Below, in pieces: positions 6,440 to 6,970 of a DNA stretch of 6,970 nucleotides. Source of the stretch: Zoogloea sp. Lineage in GTDB: Bacteria; Pseudomonadota; Gammaproteobacteria; Burkholderiales; Rhodocyclaceae. How positions within the stretch are numbered: the stretch's first letter is position 1; each line of letters begins with the position of its first letter. The stretch spans positions 1 to 6,970 of the forward strand of contig JAEUNV010000564.1 in NCBI GenBank assembly GCA_016790385.1, in the 5' to 3' direction. The notes below the pieces were generated by a model, which searched no databases, was not told the origin of the DNA, and saw only the letters and a list, made by a program, of their open reading frames with translations. The position numbers and the translations under genes were made by a program.

Positions 6440-6970
6440 ATGACCGACCCGATCGAAATGGCCGAGCTGCACGGCCAGCCCGTCATCAAACTGCAAACCC
6501 CCGACGGCGCCGTCGCCCTGATCAGCCTGCACGGTGCACAGCTGCTGTCCTGGACGCCGGCCGGCGGTGAAGACCGCCTCTACCTCAGCCCCAAGGCCAT
6601 CTTCGACGGTCACACCGCCATTCGCGGCGGCGTGCCCTTGTGCTTCCCCCAGTTCGCCGGGGAAGGCCCCCTGCCCAAGCATGGCTTTGCCCGCAACAAG
6701 CGCTGGGAGGTGGGCAGCAGCCGCGCCGGGAAGGATTTTGCCGTCACCACCCTGCAACTCACCGATGACGCCGAGACGCGCGCCCTATGGCCCCACGCCT
6801 TTGCGGCGGAGATGAGCATTTCCATCGGCGGCGGGCGCCTCGACATGGAGCTGGAAGTCAGCAACACCGGCAACACGCCCTTCAGTTTCACGGCGGCCCT
6901 GCATACCTACCTCAAGGTGCGCGAAGTCGAGGCCCTGCGCATCGAAGGCCTGCGCGGGCTCGACTACCGG
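6440..6970 (+). CDS. yeaD: D-hexose-6-phosphate mutarotase, 5' part
   Basis: The frame stays open from ATG 6440 to the window edge (177 codons), so the gene is cut by the window; relatives are about 270-300 residues. It belongs to the aldose-1-epimerase-like YeaD/YMR099c family, which speeds interconversion of the alpha and beta anomers of glucose 6-phosphate and similar sugar phosphates. Visible family motifs are HGAQLLSW (31-38), IRGGVPLCFPQF (61-72), LPKHGFARNKRW (78-89) with the likely catalytic His81, and LHTYLKV (154-160) with the likely catalytic His155. The catalytic Glu expected in the C-terminal third lies beyond the window. The ribosome site is weak (GGA at 6434-6436, only three bases from the ATG). 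With a 19-base gap from tag it is probably the third gene of the pat-tag transcript. Assignment to the family is firm; the exact sugar preference is inferred. Confidence 0.92.
   Translation, partial: MTDPIEMAELHGQPVIKLQTPDGAVALISLHGAQLLSWTPAGGEDRLYLSPKAIFDGHTAIRGGVPLCFPQFAGEGPLPKHGFARNKRWEVGSSRAGKDFAVTTLQLTDDAETRALWPHAFAAEMSISIGGGRLDMELEVSNTGNTPFSFTAALHTYLKVREVEALRIEGLRGLDYR

Overview
The window is a high-GC (roughly two-thirds G+C by eye), gene-dense stretch of bacterial chromosome with all recognisable genes on the + strand. Gene content, codon use and the sequence character of the proteins suggest a Gram-negative betaproteobacterium, perhaps of the Rhodocyclales/Azoarcus-Thauera type. That placement is an impression from protein and promoter style, not a database result. 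I see no transposase, phage gene, tRNA, rRNA, CRISPR array or obvious compositional island.

Layout: (1) 43-2904 encodes a 953-residue membrane-anchored hybrid-free sensor histidine kinase with five consecutive PAS-type domains and a phytochrome-like kinase core; no response regulator lies in the window. (2) 2905-3127 is a non-coding gap with a terminator-like hairpin just after the kinase, two small inverted repeats, and a plausible -10 box in front of the next gene. (3) 3128-5815 encodes an 895-residue protein made of the three domains of an ADP-forming acyl-CoA synthetase plus a C-terminal GNAT domain, the architecture of the protein lysine acetyltransferase Pat (PatZ/YfiQ). (4) 5815-6420 encodes DNA-3-methyladenine glycosylase I (Tag), overlapping the pat stop codon by one base. 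(5) 6440 to the window edge is the 5' part of a D-hexose-6-phosphate mutarotase (YeaD-like).

Genes 2-4 are packed tightly (1-base overlap, then a 19-base gap) and probably form one transcript: acetyl-CoA-dependent control of metabolic enzymes, repair of alkylated DNA, and anomer interconversion of sugar phosphates. They share no obvious single pathway, so this looks like a housekeeping operon of convenience rather than a dedicated system. The kinase gene is separated by 223 bases and probably has its own transcript.

No previously undescribed system stands out. The most informative departures from textbook relatives are: the Pat homologue keeps a histidine where the E. coli protein has asparagine, so it may still be able to act as an acyl-CoA synthetase; the kinase H-box lacks the Thr/Asn linked to phosphatase activity; and the kinase N-terminus carries a lipobox-like LAGC inside a short signal-anchor region.
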